This document shows, one piece after another, positions 1 through 11,222 of a stretch of DNA of 47,000 nt (the first letter of the stretch is position 1; each line of letters starts with the position of its first letter). The stretch covers positions 1,193,001 through 1,240,000 of the forward strand of contig CAJNDS010002001.1 of NCBI GenBank assembly GCA_905221605.1, given 5' to 3'. The notes below the pieces were generated by a model, which was given only the letters and a program-made list of their open reading frames with translations, was not told where the DNA came from and did not search any database. The DNA comes from Symbiodinium natans. Taxonomy: Eukaryota > Sar > Dinophyceae > Suessiales > Symbiodiniaceae. A program made the translations under genes and the position numbers.

Positions 1-185
1 CAGACCCGAACCTCGAACCCTCAACCCCAGACCATCCGCCCTCAAGCCTCAACCACCACCACGTCCTTCAATGCTAGACGTCATCTTGCTCCGCCCCCAC
101 ATCTCTAACTTAAACCCTGACCCCGACTCTGCCCCTTAGTCCGAAATGCCCTAACCTGAGCTTTCAAACTTCAACACTTGCCGAG
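1..185. repeat. C-rich degenerate repeat at the left edge
   Basis: The first 185 bases are a low-complexity C-rich stretch in which short blocks such as 'cgaaccctcaacccc' recur in degenerate form. It resembles worn telomere-like or satellite DNA. I see no coding frame worth calling here. The array probably continues beyond the left edge. Confidence 0.4.
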
Positions 186-552
186 ATGAACTCTGCTCAA
201 AGCCCTGAAATCCGGAAGCTTCAGTTCATGAGAGCTTCCGGATTCATACTCGGTGCACCTTCAGTAGTCAGTAGGCGAGGTCGATTGAAGGGATTTGCTA
301 CATGTTTTGTTACTACAGTTCATACGGCCTTCTTTGAGGCTCGTGACGCCGGTCCACGGTCTTCTGAGCATTCCGCACAAGGCAACAACAGAGACGCCAA
401 CAGCCACATCGCAACACGCGCAGCAGCGTCGCCTCAGTGTCGTTGTGGGAGATTTGATGAGGTGCAGATGTCACCTCCTTCCTCCCGGCCATGGCCCGGC
501 AGGCCTAGATTTCCAAAGGCTTTGAGCCTTGCAACTAGGGCAGTAGGGAAGC

Positions 553-690
553 AGTCAAGGTGCAGGAGCTCTTCCGTGTGAAAAATAGCATGGAGGACGA
601 CCCATTCAAGGCTACCGGAGATGCTGCAGCAGAAATTGCTGAGCAGGACACGCTGCGACGCCATGTTCGCACACATGGTCTGCAGAGCAA
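553..690 (+). CDS. possible exon, unrecognised acidic/helical protein
   Basis: I do not recognise this protein. An open + frame of about 45 codons reads as a charged helical segment (for example 'VQELFRVKNSMEDDPF' followed by 'AAAEIAEQDTLRRHVRT'). The composition is more protein-like than the other frames, and it sits between plausible AG and GT/GC sites. Downstream of about 690 the frame becomes Lys/Glu/Arg-rich because the DNA turns purine-rich, so the exon probably ends there. A long minus-strand open frame overlaps it and I read that one as a shadow. Evidence is composition only. Confidence 0.2.
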
Positions 691-1060
691 GACCAAGAAT
701 TTGCCAGGACACTGTTGCTCCAGAGACAGAGAGAGAGGAGTCCCTCGCCCCACGAAAGAAAGCAATAGGAAAGAAAAAGAAGAAGAGAAGAGAGAGAAAA
801 TACGGAGAGGGCTGTTGGTTGCAAACTCTGCACGTCGACCGGCTTGGCCCGGCCCGAAAATGCAGAAGCCCGTTGAAGGTTTGTGGGGGAACCAGGAGTT
901 TCATGGCATTCGGGCTTAGACATCCTGGGCTTTGTGGGAGAGGCTTTTTGGACTGGTTGAGGGGTCTTAGGGTGGCGGCAGGTTTTCGCGAGTTTGCCTG
1001 CTGGTTGCGTGGGGTTTGGGAAGTAAAGAACGGACTTTCCTGCCTGTGCCGTGGTCTGGC

Positions 1061-1103
1061 CAGGGCCAAGTCAGGCCAGGGCCAAGTCAGGCCAGGGCCG
1101 AGG
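1061..1103. repeat. 16-bp tandem repeat, 2.7 copies
   Basis: The unit cagggccaagtcaggc is repeated twice exactly at 1061-1092 and a third copy decays after 11 bases. It is a short local duplication with no visible function. Confidence 0.85.
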
Positions 1104-1599
1104 TGAAGAAGAAGAGCACACGAGAAAAACGAGTCAGGGGCTCGGAACGAATCGAGCACCTTCAGCGGCTCGTCTTGCTCATGGACCAGCCAAAACAACC
1201 TGAGGAGAGCCCGAGCATGAGCACGACACAACCATACACAACCCAGCTCTTACACAAATGAAACCACGGCTGGCGCAAATGGGAGAAACCCCTCGACGCC
1301 TTGAGCAGCAAGCAGCAAGTCGTGCCTCACAACTGGTTTAGCTTGACTCGGAAGTCCCATCAAACAAGATGCCGCCGACCGACAAGCTGAGGAGCAAATC
1401 CGATACACTAGTCGAGGACACAGAGGGCGGCGGAATGCACCCACAGGGGCGCACCTCGCAGAGACCGGTAGGGGGAAGAGTCGGGAGCCTTCAGCTTTTG
1501 AAAGGGGCTTAAGTAAATTCGGGCAGCCTGTGGAACACAAAAGCCACAAAACCCGGGGAGCTAGACACAGAAGAATGCGAGAGCCCCAATATGTCCACA

Positions 1600-2050
1600 A
1601 ATCGCTTGTGGCTTGTAGACTCAACAGCGAAGGAGAGAACCGTTTCGTTCAAGTGGACGGAATGGGCGTTTACAGCCCTGAGACGGAGGCTGGAGTGTAT
1701 ATAGATGCTTCAATTTACTTGCAGTGCACGATTTGGGGGGGAGATGCCGGGTGGCAGGTGGAGGTTGACCCTGATGACCTTGAGGAGGCGTCGTGGTTGT
1801 GCCGAGCAGTGGGCATTGGCACACCTGCAAGATCTGAAATGGCTGAAGGCTGTTTGCGGAGCCACCGAAGCCTTGCAGCATGCAGAGGTTCACCGGCACA
1901 CTCTCGAGTTGAGGTTGCAAGTAGCGCCGGGTTCTGCAACGAATCGGGAGGCCATGCTTGCCAAAGGTGGCTGCGGTGAGCTCTTTGTCGGCTCGGAAGA
2001 GGCTCTTCGTACCGCTACGGCCGTCACCTGTGTTTCTTTTTGCACACGCT
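1600..2050 (+). CDS. possible coding stretch, frame unresolved
   Basis: Two overlapping + frames both look protein-like. One runs from about 1600 to 1800 ('VDGMGVYSPETEAG', 'WQVEVDPDDLEEASW'). A second runs from about 1800 to 2030 ('DLKWLKAVCGATEALQHA', 'NREAMLAKGGCGELFVG'). In this genome a shift of frame like this usually marks an intron between two exons, but I could not fix the junction. No domain is recognised. A 149-codon minus-strand frame also spans the region and cannot be excluded. Confidence 0.2.
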
Positions 2051-2205
2051 TTCCTTTCTTCAAGCTCCACGATTCTACGTCGGAGGCCCTAGCTTTCGGT
2101 GTTAAGACTCGAACGCTTTTCATGACCCTCAATACGCGCCTTGAAATCTTTGAGATCTGTAAGTCCTCGACGCAAGTTCTGTTAGAGCAACACGGGCAAT
2201 TTTAA

Positions 2206-3260
2206 TTTTTGTTCAATGTCATGTGTTGATGTTGCACAGCTTGTGCTCCTCTCCTCAGCCTAGCACTGGTATTCCGAGAGTCTAGAACGGTCCAGCAGTG
2301 ACCATATAGGTACTGTCGGGGTCTCAGAACCTCGCTGTCGCAGAATCCATGGCGAAGTCGCAAAGTTTCCTGACCAATGCGTCTTCGCGTCAGATTGCTT
2401 GGGAGGTGGGCCAGGGCGACAGCCGGACACTTACCGGAGCTACCTTGCGTGCTCTGGAATGAGGGGCCATGAATTCGAAGCCCCTGAAGGTGTGAGGCGG
2501 AGACATGACGGCATGGACGAGCGAGATGCGCCTTGGCTTTATGGGATGTTGTCGCTGTGGACATCTGCTGATGGCAGCTGAGGTGTTTCTGTCGCTGATG
2601 CGATCTTTGCCTGGAGAGAGTCAAGCACTGAGCCGGCAGGCTTGGAGAGATTCGGAGAGATTCGGAGAGATTCGGAGAGATTCTCTTATCGGAGTCTTAT
2701 CGTCTTTGAATTGAGCTTGCTGGCAGGGCTTCTCATCATCTGCACCACAGTTACCTCGTTCTCTGTGGCCTGGACGCAGGAGGATCCTGAGCAAGTAGGC
2801 CTTCAAATCTCATTTGCTTGAGGTCCACGGGGCTGCCCAGCGGGCAGACTGCGCACTCTTGCGGGCCAGGTTCTGCGGGCGGACGCTTCAGCTGTCCCCT
2901 TCCCCCATATGCAGTATATGCAGTCGTGTTGCGTTATATGCTTCTCCTTACCGTGTCGATACAAGCCTTAATTCCATACCTTAGCAGTTTGTCCAAAATG
3001 CGCCGGCATCGTTCTAAGTGAAGCTTTGCAAGTGGTTGGGAGGGGACACTCGCGAAAATACCATGCCGACAGACTTCTTCTTTATTTCTTGCATTGACTT
3101 GCGCAATGCTACGTGTGGACAAGCAGTCTTGGAAATGCTGCACGCACTCGGTTGTTAGACAGTGACAGGCAGGTGCCTGTCGAACAGCATAGAAGTGAGC
3201 GTCATCCCATCTAAACCAGAGGGGAACGCGGAACGCGCACCTGCTGGGGGAGAGAGAGCA
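2206..3260. other. no gene seen
   Basis: I see only short open frames without family motifs or paired splice sites. The one structured element is the 10-bp repeat at 2643-2684. Confidence 0.4.
2643..2684. repeat. 10-bp tandem repeat, about 4 copies
   Basis: The unit tggagagattc/cggagagattc settles into four near-perfect copies of a 10-mer containing 'gagattcgga'. It is one of several 10-bp-period arrays in this window. Confidence 0.85.
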
Positions 3261-3457
3261 GCAAGCAGTCGCATGTGGCAGTTGTGCCAGCGCAAGAAAG
3301 GCATTGTTTTTTTTTGAATGGGTTCATGAACATGTTCAAGCAACGCCTGAGGCTACACCATATGCTCTGTTTGTATTTCAGGAAGGGGCTAGGAGCGGGT
3401 GAACTTGCAAGCGTTAATGGCAATCAGTACATCCCACACCTCGACACCCCATCGGAT

Positions 3458-4682
3458 TGGCTTTTCACAGGCTCACGCTTGCAGCGGATGAAGTCTACGA
3501 TGCAACTGCACAGAATCGTGGAAGCGTTGGCTCCTCTGTCGAGCGACCTAAGCCCCTTTTGTTGCTGACTGGGAGCAGGTTCAAAGCAAGTTCAAAGCAG
3601 ATCTCGTTGAAAAAATGCGTGCAAGGCCGGATCAACAAGAACCTGAAGTGAGCCCGCAGAGCCAAGGCCGGATTCAGGACTCAGGGCTCGGTCGGGAAAA
3701 GTGTGCTTCATGGACGCTCGTGCAGGCAGCGAGAAAATGCTCCAGAATCCGTCATCGCCGAGCCATCACCCCGGCAGCCTGCATTTTGCATTGTGGGCCG
3801 GGTGAGGTGTGAATGGGGTGACAGAGAGGTGACAAGCTGCAGCTTGCCATTCAGCAGGCCAAGAGCTTTACCTGTGCGGTTCCTCGTTCCTCGTTGCAGG
3901 GTCAGCACATGTCAGCAGTGTTGCACCAAGCCTTGGCCGTGAACAACCCCTACGAGCTAAGAATTGCTTTCAGATGCAGATTCCTGCAGACTCTTGGTGG
4001 GGGCCGCTTGTTGCCAGACGCACGCATGTCATCCAGAATCTTTGCCTATGTTTCTTGTTTATGAACAGGATACACGGATACAGGATGCAATGTTCAGAGA
4101 GTTGAGGCTTGCTAAGGTCTGTTGGTTGTTTGAGTTGTGGCATATTCCTCAAGTTGGGACTGTCACGGATTGTGGGCTTTCACTCGCTGCTTATGCCAGG
4201 GTTCAAAGATGGTTTTGAGGTACAGGGTTGCGGCCAAAGAAATCCTGAATCCATCAGTTTAACTCAATTCATATCAGGCCATGTGGAAGTTCAGGGTCGT
4301 TTGCCATGCCTCAGGCAGTGCAGACCCAGCAGATATCCCAATCATTCAGAAGTGGTTGGGACACCCGTAAATATGGTAGCTTGAACCACGCACAAGTTGG
4401 AGAGATTCTCTCTGTAGTAAAACGGGTGATGATGGCTGCTCCTGGTCGCGGAAGGTTCACAGCCTTTGCAAGCAACTGGAAAGTGTTGGAGAAATCTACA
4501 AGGTCAGTTCCGTCGAAGTGTGTCATGGTGCTGTCCAGATGTTTCATAGCTTTCACAGCTTGCTTGCACATGTGAATCTTTCGGAACAGGATGTGAAGTC
4601 TCAGCTCGAGCCGATGCAGCAGGAATACATGCGCAGGCTCGGCTTCTGCAAGCTATTGCAAGTTGTGTATGCAGCTCTTTGA
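3458..4682 (+). CDS. candidate multi-exon gene, unrecognised
   Basis: Several + strand blocks read as protein and are bounded by AG acceptors. They are: about 3480-3540 ('MKSTMQLHRIVEALAPL'); about 3585-3680 ('FKADLVEKMRARPDQQEP'); about 3905-3965 ('QHMSAVLHQALAVNNPYEL'); about 4385-4503 ('VGEILSVVKRVMMAAPGRG' then 'FTAFASNWKVLEKST', before a GTCAGT donor-like site); and 4539-4682 after 'ctgtccag', which runs 'MFHSFHSLLAHVNLSEQDV' and 'LEPMQQEYMRRLGFC' to a TGA at 4680-4682. The last block is the strongest. Frames across the last two blocks do not join cleanly, so an exon boundary is wrong or a small exon is missing. No known domain is visible. The pieces could belong to more than one gene. 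Confidence 0.35.
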
Positions 4683-4754
4683 TGAATTGAAGCACTGAGG
4701 TTCGACGAATGCCGCTTCTTGGAATCGCAATGCCGCCGACTGGATGTGCTGCGC

Positions 4755-4785
4755 TTGTGTGTCTGTGTGTGTGTGTGTGTGTGTC
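4755..4785. repeat. TG microsatellite
   Basis: An imperfect (TG)n run of about 30 bases, just after the stop of the upstream gene candidate. Confidence 0.9.
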
Positions 4786-4859
4786 TGCGTGCCAAAGATT
4801 TGAGCAAGCAAAGCCGATGACTTTGTGACACTGTGTGGCGGATGCCCTGACGTCTGCAA

Positions 4860-5440
4860 CGCCATCGCTGGAAAACCTCGCATGGTGCCATCCGCCTAAC
4901 CTCGGGAATGTTGCCAGAAGCCAAAACCACGGAAACTTCATCATCTTTCCTTTTCATCATTCTGCCCCGCAGGCGTTTGCGAAGCCTGCGCGTCCAAGTT
5001 CGTTCGAAATCCTGCGCGATTTCGCTCGCATAGTTTTCGCATATGCACTCCGGACACGTTCTCGGAAGTCGAGAAGAACTTTCAAAACGCGCTCTTCCAA
5101 AGGACTTGTTGTTTCTACATTGATGCAACGTGCAACAGGTGCATTGCCGCCTGTTGGAGGAACGAGTCAGTGCTGCAGAGGCAGGGAGCCAAGATGTGCC
5201 AAGATGCGCCACGACCGTGGTAGCGAACCCATGGCTCTGTGCAGGCCAGTGGAACCATTATTCGAAGTCAGCCGCTGTCTTGTTCTCGGCTTTTGTGCTT
5301 GTTTGATGCGTGTAGCAGCGCAAGTTCACGTGCACAAGTGCAGGTCGAGTGCACCCATCCGGCAGCCCGAGAGTCCCCAGGCGCTGCAGCCTGTTTTCGT
5401 CCAAGCCCTGTTCTTTGGTTGCTTTTTGGTTCAGCTTTAG
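4860..5440. other. no gene seen
   Basis: A long + frame crosses this stretch, but its composition is poor in acidic residues and rich in Cys, Ser and His, and no splice-paired motif was found. I treat it as non-coding spacer upstream of the HAD gene. The part around 5395-5500 contains repeated 'agctttggtt' blocks. Confidence 0.35.
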
Positions 5441-5643
5441 CTTGAGCTTTGGTTTTGACAGGCAAAGCTCAAGCCTGCGCAAGCTGCTGTTCATGGTCTG
5501 AGCCTGAGCTTTGGTTCAAGTGGTGTCACATGGCTGCATGCTCTGCTGCAGTTTCTGGGAGCTCGATTTTCGGCTTGAAGCCGCTGAAAGTTTGCATAGT
5601 CGGTAGCTGCCTGTCATCTGAGTCATCGGCCCAGGCGGCAAGA

Positions 5644-6318
5644 ATGGAGAAGCAAGAAGTCAAAGAGGTGATACGTCACATTCGAGGCAGGGAACCTCCT
5701 CCGCTACCACCACTTCCTGCGCAGCTTGGCAACGAAGCGAACAAAGCGAGTGGGGCTGTCGACTCTGGGGGTGCAGATGGTGCGCACGCAAAGAGCTCCT
5801 CTCTTGAGGAAGAAGAGGACCTAATCTCAGCAGCCACAGCGGCACTGACGGGCCAAACACGTGTGATTTTCTTGGATGTGGATGGTGTGCTCAACAGCCG
5901 TGCATCCAGAGAAGCCGCCAGCAGTGATGCACCACCACCGGAAATCATGGAGCATCTCAAGTTTCTTGTTGACAACACTCAGTCCAAGATCATCTTGTCC
6001 TCCACTTGGCGCCTGGTGGATCACAAGAGACATCAGCTGGAGAACTTGTTTCTGCAGTACGGCCTGTCGGTGAATGGTTCTACACCGGACCTAGAGAAGG
6101 TTGCGAAGGGCGATCGAGTTGACGAAATTTTTCTGTGGCTCGAGATGCACGCTGCGAAGTCTCAGCATGTTCACGCATGGATAGCGATCGATGACATGGA
6201 CCTACTGAGGATGAACCCGCGCCTCAGATCGCACAACTTTGTTCACACGTCAGACAACACAGGCCTAGATGCTGAGAAGACGGAAGAGGCCCTGAACAAG
6301 CTCCTGGCTCAAGGCTGA
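5644..6318 (+). CDS. HAD-superfamily protein, Swiss-army-knife RNA-repair-like HAD domain
   Basis: A single-exon protein of 224 residues from the ATG at 5644. The N-terminal ~75 residues are charged and Pro/Ser-rich and probably disordered. A HAD domain follows. Motif I 'FLDVDGVLNS' is at residues 76-85 with the nucleophile-type DxD pair. Motif II is 'LSSTWR' (the SST serine/threonine near residue 119). An acidic motif IV 'IDDMD' has its aspartates at about 183-184. The order and the 'ILSSTWR' form match the HAD domain described in Swiss-army-knife RNA-repair proteins, which act on nucleic-acid ends or small phosphate esters. The exact substrate cannot be read from sequence. The frame is open further upstream but without a better ATG. 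'cggcccag' ends 8 bases before the ATG and could be a cis or spliced-leader acceptor. Stop TGA is at 6316-6318. Confidence 0.8.
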   Translation: MEKQEVKEVIRHIRGREPPPLPPLPAQLGNEANKASGAVDSGGADGAHAKSSSLEEEEDLISAATAALTGQTRVIFLDVDGVLNSRASREAASSDAPPPEIMEHLKFLVDNTQSKIILSSTWRLVDHKRHQLENLFLQYGLSVNGSTPDLEKVAKGDRVDEIFLWLEMHAAKSQHVHAWIAIDDMDLLRMNPRLRSHNFVHTSDNTGLDAEKTEEALNKLLAQG

Positions 6319-6907
6319 ATCGCACAAGCTGCTGCGATGCCTTGGTTCTGCACATTTTGTCGGTGGACACTTTCGAAACCATCCCAGATGGGGAGTGGTG
6401 GATACAGGCCTCAAGGATGACACAAGATCCGTGAACCAGCTCTTCAGCATGCTAGTTCTGATGACGGTGCTCAAAGCGAAGGACACCTATCCCGCGAGAG
6501 CGCTTGGAAAATCTCCAGCGTTGGTCATCATTCGGCAAACGCCCAAACTGCTCTGTCAGAGTAGGTGAATGAGCTGGAGTCGCTGATGCTCGCATTTCGA
6601 CAAAGGAGCGCCACTTCTGCTATCGCTCTTCGAGTTTGAACATATCCCAGACCTGAGTGCTTATGCCAAGAATCTTCAGCACTAGGTGAACCGGTTGGAC
6701 TACACTTGCTGTCTTGTGGTCCTATTATGCCCTGCTGCTGACCTGGCTTGTGCATTAGCCACTTGCTGCAATTGCAGGCGCAGGGAGGTTTATCCCTGTC
6801 GTTCAAGGCTGCTTGCAGGCTGGAACTGTGAATGTGTAGAACATCAGGGCAAGATTGATATTCCTACTAGTTCGGTCGATGGGCATATAAAGTGCAGGAA
6901 GATGTCC

Positions 6908-6956
6908 ATGTCAGTCTGCCGAGTGCGAAGATCATGTCAGTCTGCCGAGTGCGAAG
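6908..6956. repeat. 26-bp period duplication
   Basis: A 23-base block beginning 'atgtcagtctgccgag' occurs at 6908-6930 and again at 6934-6956 without a mismatch. It is a recent local duplication. Confidence 0.9.
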
Positions 6957-7156
6957 TTCGGTTATGGACGGCAGGGCCCACCAGCACCGCCAGTGACTCA
7001 CACACTTCAAAACCAACGAGGACGTGCAGAGTAGCCTGGAGTGCGCTCCCCGGCCGCCTTGGCAATTGTTGAGGACATGTTCTACCTGCGCAGCAGTATG
7101 TTCCACTGCTGGTCGTGCCACAGCCTCGGCTGTGACTCAGCTGTGGCTCGGGGCAT

Positions 7157-7208
7157 TGCTTTGGGCATCTGCTTTGGGCATCTGCTTTGGGCATCTGCTT
7201 TGGGCATC
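7157..7208. repeat. 13-bp tandem repeat, 4 copies
   Basis: Four perfect head-to-tail copies of tgctttgggcatc. An open frame crosses it, but the repeat shifts frame every copy, so it is not a protein repeat. Confidence 0.9.
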
Positions 7209-9415
7209 TCGGGTCATCTGGCCTGGGAGGCCAGCGCCTGCGACGAGGGCCGGTCGTGTGATTGTGTCAGAGACCGTGGAACCTCGTTCTTTTTGTGCAG
7301 TTCAGGGCTCTCCCCCGATGAGCGCCTCGGCCGGACACCTTGGCCAAGAGGCCCGATCCACGGAGCCCAAACCAAGCGATGTCCAGACCCAGCTCGCAAG
7401 GCCACCCAAATGATGCCGGGCATAGCTTGTACAACTTCCGTCCGCTACTCAGACAACGCCGACCGAGCCTCGGTTTCTGTGTCTGACTGAAGAGTGGCTT
7501 CTCAGGATGGCTTCATCTGAGGTTGCGATGCGTCGAGTGTACTCCGCTCCGCAGCTCCTAGGCAGCTTCCCAAAACATTGCAGCAGCAGGTTTAGCTCGG
7601 GCCTTTTCCAGTCCCGCACCGGTTAACAAAGGGGTTCGGCGAGCACCAGTTTAAAACATGGAGTGTTGCAATGTGTTGCCTCGTGCAGGACTTCAATCGT
7701 TTTCAGCTCCAGCGCACTTCCAGTGAGCGCCTGTAGGTCCCCTTAGGTCCACTTAGGTCCCACGTGCCCAAGAAGGGCTCGCAGCTAATGTGCCATCGGA
7801 GAAACCAAAAGTCGCTCTTGCTTCGCATCTTGGATTGTAGGAGCTTTGTTAGCTGTGTTTGTTTATCATGACTCTGGTGATCATTTTTCCATTTTTGTAT
7901 TTATCGGGGGGTTCGCGCCATGTTTTCAGGCTCCAGGTCCACTGGGGCACCTGTCCCTCCTTTCCTTTTGAGTTAGGTGGGTTAGAAATGGCCGTTTCCT
8001 CAGAAACGGCATCTCAGAGACCAATTTTGTCCAGCGAAGCATACTCAGGCCCGTTTGGCGCTGGTCCTTGCCCGGACCCTCACGACCAGCTCATTGAAAA
8101 CTGAAAAAACACGTGGTGTGGATGTGAGGCCGGTGCCGCGGCCAGCGTGCTGCTGGCAGCTAGATGTGTTGGAGCTGGCCTAGGTTTCTGCTATCACTGC
8201 GAAGACGACAGCCGCAGTGTTTCAACTGCTGCAAACATATTTCCTCCTCTCTGAGGTCATCAAGTATGGCCACAGACTTGGTTTGGTAGTGCGGCATGTT
8301 GTTGGACGCCAGCCATCATCGTGCAGCCAAGTCCTGCTTTCATTACTCCGACCTCACATTCGTCTGTGCGGTCTGCTCCTGAATGAAACTGTAGTCGTAC
8401 AGGTTATAGGACAGCTTCTGTAGGTTTTGTAGGCCTGAAGAGGCGCCGTGCCGTGCCGAGGTCTGTGGCGAACAGGCCGGCTGTGCTTCGGCCAGTCCAG
8501 CAGGTTGCGATCAAGCAGGCCTGATTTGCCTCACTGAATTGGCTCAGCCGCACACTGCGAGCTGACATGAGCTACCATATCGAATGTCTATCTCACTCGC
8601 TCTGGAGAGGCATTCAAAGAATCTCGCGTGCCCCAGTTCGCAGTAAACGCATACTATGGTGAAGCTGCGCGTGATCCGTGTCTTAGGCCAGAGGTGGCTT
8701 TGGCTTCTTCGGCTTGTGCTCGCAACCTACACTGGTGATTTCCAGGCATGTGTACAGCCGTGTTTATTTCAGCTTTTCAGAGGTGCGGCGCTGACCTTGC
8801 CAGTGGTCGTGTCCAGAGTTGCTTGCGCAGCAAAGTGGGGATGCCAGGAGCTTGGGAGTTGAGCCTACGGAGAGTCTACTGATGTCTACTGTAGTCAGTT
8901 GCTCAGAAACTCTTGAGGGCGGAAGCCGAACAAGCCGACGGATTGGAGCCATGAACGACTCGGATATCGTATCAAAGGCACAAAGGGTCGCAGGGTTGCT
9001 GGTATAGCAGAACGGATAGAACGGCTACCAGAACGCAGCATTCTGCAGTGTGAAATCTCGCTCCTGGACCTATGATGCTGTGTGAGGTGGTCCTGGCTGG
9101 AATGGCTCCCCGCACACATGGACAGAGAAAATTCGATGGCTGAAGCCCAAGTTTCATGTTCCATTGCACTTGAGGCAGTCTCAGAAGGGGCGAACATAGG
9201 CTACACAAGTGCTGCTTAGGTGCCACCGGTACAAAAGACGCATCCACATTCGTCGCAAGGTGTGCGCCGATAGCCTGTCATCAAAGTACCATGAAGCAGT
9301 TAGACCAGAGTTTCCATGAGTCTCCAGGAAGTGTCTCTGAATTCGCCCGTCATGTCAGTGCCATGGGCTGCGTGGCAATTTACAGAGTTGCGTGCCTCAT
9401 CGTTCCGTGTCACAG

Positions 9416-10420
9416 GTCGAGGGCAATTCTGCCCGGCCAAGACTTGCCGTCTTCCGATCTCAGACGCACATGTCCTCTGCCCGGGGATGTTCGCTTGTTC
9501 AAGTACCTTCAGCTTGAGGGACCGGGGTTAGGTGATTTGTATGTCAACCTTTGTGAGGCATGCCAGTGTCATCGATGACACGATTGGTACTGGAGTCACA
9601 CTGATCCAGGTCCTTGTGCCAAGCTAAGCTTTGTGACACCCTGGCACAAGTCACGTGCAAGGTGACTTCAAAGCAAACCGGCTCATTGGAGCAGATCCGT
9701 GCCAAGCAAGGCTCATCCCGACAACTTTTTTGTGATGCAGTGTCGGTCATGGAGTCTGCCAGGCTGCGAAGCTGGAAAAGAGAAGACCTGGTCGGTTGAA
9801 GCTGCAGAGATTGTGGGACCTTATCCATGATGCGGCTGTGATGATTGCGGATCCTTAGAAAACCGCGCTGCCTCACTGCAAGCTTTGGAGAGGAGCAGAA
9901 GTTGCAAAGCAATGCCCGGCCCACAGAGGATGTGGCAGATGGTTCGTAATAAAATGCGATGATAGCGATCCACATCCTTATCCATCTGGAGAGCACCGCC
10001 AAGAACATTGCTCCCCCTCAATTCTTCCACGCTGTGGTACCTACGCAGACATCTTTAATCATACTTGTATGTTACACATTGGGATCAGACGATTTCTTAG
10101 AAAAGATGGCATGGTAGCTCCATTAGCGCAGTGTAGGTTCACCGGTTACCCTAATGTTTCTTCAGTACTTGGCACAGGCAACAGCATTCTAGGACTTGCT
10201 GGGTCTTGCGCTGGAGAGACCTTCTGCCTCGTCAAATCTGCAAAGTTGTGAGGCTTGGACAAGGGCATCACCATGGTTGTGTTCGACCGCGCCGGCTTTC
10301 CCTACGAGGGACGTGTCAAGGCACGGTCGGACGGCACAGGCCTGAGAAGATCAAGAACTGCACTTCAACCTTTTGTTGAAGGCAGTTGCAGAGGCCGCTC
10401 GGAGTGGTGGACTTCAGTGA
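9416..10420 (+). CDS. rplR: ribosomal protein uL18 (bacterial/organellar type), split gene, 5' part missing
   Basis: uL18 binds 5S rRNA in the large ribosomal subunit. The bacterial-type form implies a plastid or mitochondrial ribosome. Four exon pieces are recognised. (1) From 9416 after 'gtgtcacag', 'SARPRLAVFRSQTH' matches the family's N-terminal 'ERPRLAVFRSNxH'. (2) About 9558-9609 gives 'VIDDTIGTGVTL', the conserved AQVIDD segment. (3) 10253-10320 gives 'LDKGITMVVFDRAGFPYEG', the VFDRGGYxYHGRVK block. (4) 10382-10420 gives 'AVAEAARSGGLQ' and TGA, the normal C-terminus. Exons 3 and 4 join in frame across a 61-nt GC-AG intron (10321-10381). The junction of exons 1 and 2 is unclear. The helix between VTL and LDKG, and the start codon, were not found. 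Family length is about 115-120 residues. It could be an eroded copy, but intact frames and the correct end argue for a live gene. The symbol follows bacterial usage. Confidence 0.75.
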
Positions 10421-11093
10421 CTTGGTGGACAGAATCTCCTATGACCTTGCAAGCAAATCATTAGCTACTGGTAGTCGTCGGCCCCAGCACAGTCAATGTT
10501 GTCACCAAGCATCCCAAGGTTCTGACGATCTTCTTGGCCTTCTCACCGTCTCCATTGTCACTGAAAGCATTTCTCCGGTTCGATACGGTCATGGAAGGTC
10601 ACTAAACCATTAGTTGCTCATGTGAATGATCCTGATTTAGAGCGGTCATGTAAGGTTGCACAAACTGCCTCGGTCAACGACTCCTAGCAACCTTTGCAAT
10701 GCTGTTGGAGGCCGTGTGGCAAAAACATGTGAATCCGGTCGCCGCTGTGAGATCTGTGAGCTTTCTGAAGTCGATGGGATGCATTGACGCAGCGAGTGAT
10801 TGGCCTCCTGCTCTGCTGCAGCGTGTGCCTTCATTTTCTACAACGTCAACAAAAAATCGGTCATGCTTTTTCAAGTTTTGCCTTACCAGTTGTGTCATAC
10901 AAGGAGGGAAAAAGCGCCATGCTGCCATCATCATCATTACAATGCAAGCAACAAGCAGACCTTTTGCAAGCGTCCTTGGTTGTTCTGTCACAGCCGCCAA
11001 AGTGGGCCTTGATGGCAGATCTAGGCCGACAGTTTAGATTCGCGTGTGTTGCTGTTCTGCGAAAGCAGATATTCCTGGGATACCGGTTGAGAG

Positions 11094-11222
11094 CAAGATG
11101 TGGATCTGCAATTGAGTGCAGGGTACCTGGATGAAGATGAACCTGCTGAGACGGAGGAGCCGAGTCTGTTTTTCGCGATTGCACCATGCGAACCAGTCCC
11201 ACAATGGTACCAGGGTTTGTAG
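11094..11222 (+). CDS. possible 3' terminal exon, acidic C-terminus, unrecognised
   Basis: After a possible acceptor 'gagag', a + frame of 42 codons runs 'DLQLSAGYLDEDEPAETEE' and 'PSLFFAIAPCEPVPQWYQG', then stops with TAG at 11220-11222. The acidic run and the sparse use of rare residues make it look like a genuine C-terminus. No family is recognised. Its upstream exons would lie between 10421 and 11090, where I see only ambiguous frames. A 151-codon minus-strand frame overlaps and is the main alternative. Confidence 0.35.
   Translation, partial: QDVDLQLSAGYLDEDEPAETEEPSLFFAIAPCEPVPQWYQGL

Larger units (their letters stand above)
6319..9415. other. 3-kb spacer with short repeats; no supported gene
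   Basis: Open frames here are short and overlap in several phases, with no recognised motif. Two local duplications are noted separately (6908-6956 and 7157-7208). Upstream exons of the uL18 gene should lie toward the right end of this stretch, but I could not identify them. Confidence 0.35.

Noticed and set aside
434-1231. 265-codon minus-strand frame
   Set aside because: Contains Phe and Leu runs created by purine-rich DNA on the + strand, starts and ends in repeats, and overlaps a more protein-like + frame.
4310-4372. Frame resembling the end of a tyrosine recombinase ('IPIIQKWLGHP')
   Set aside because: A single short resemblance with no catalytic Arg/His/Tyr context, immediately followed by a stop.
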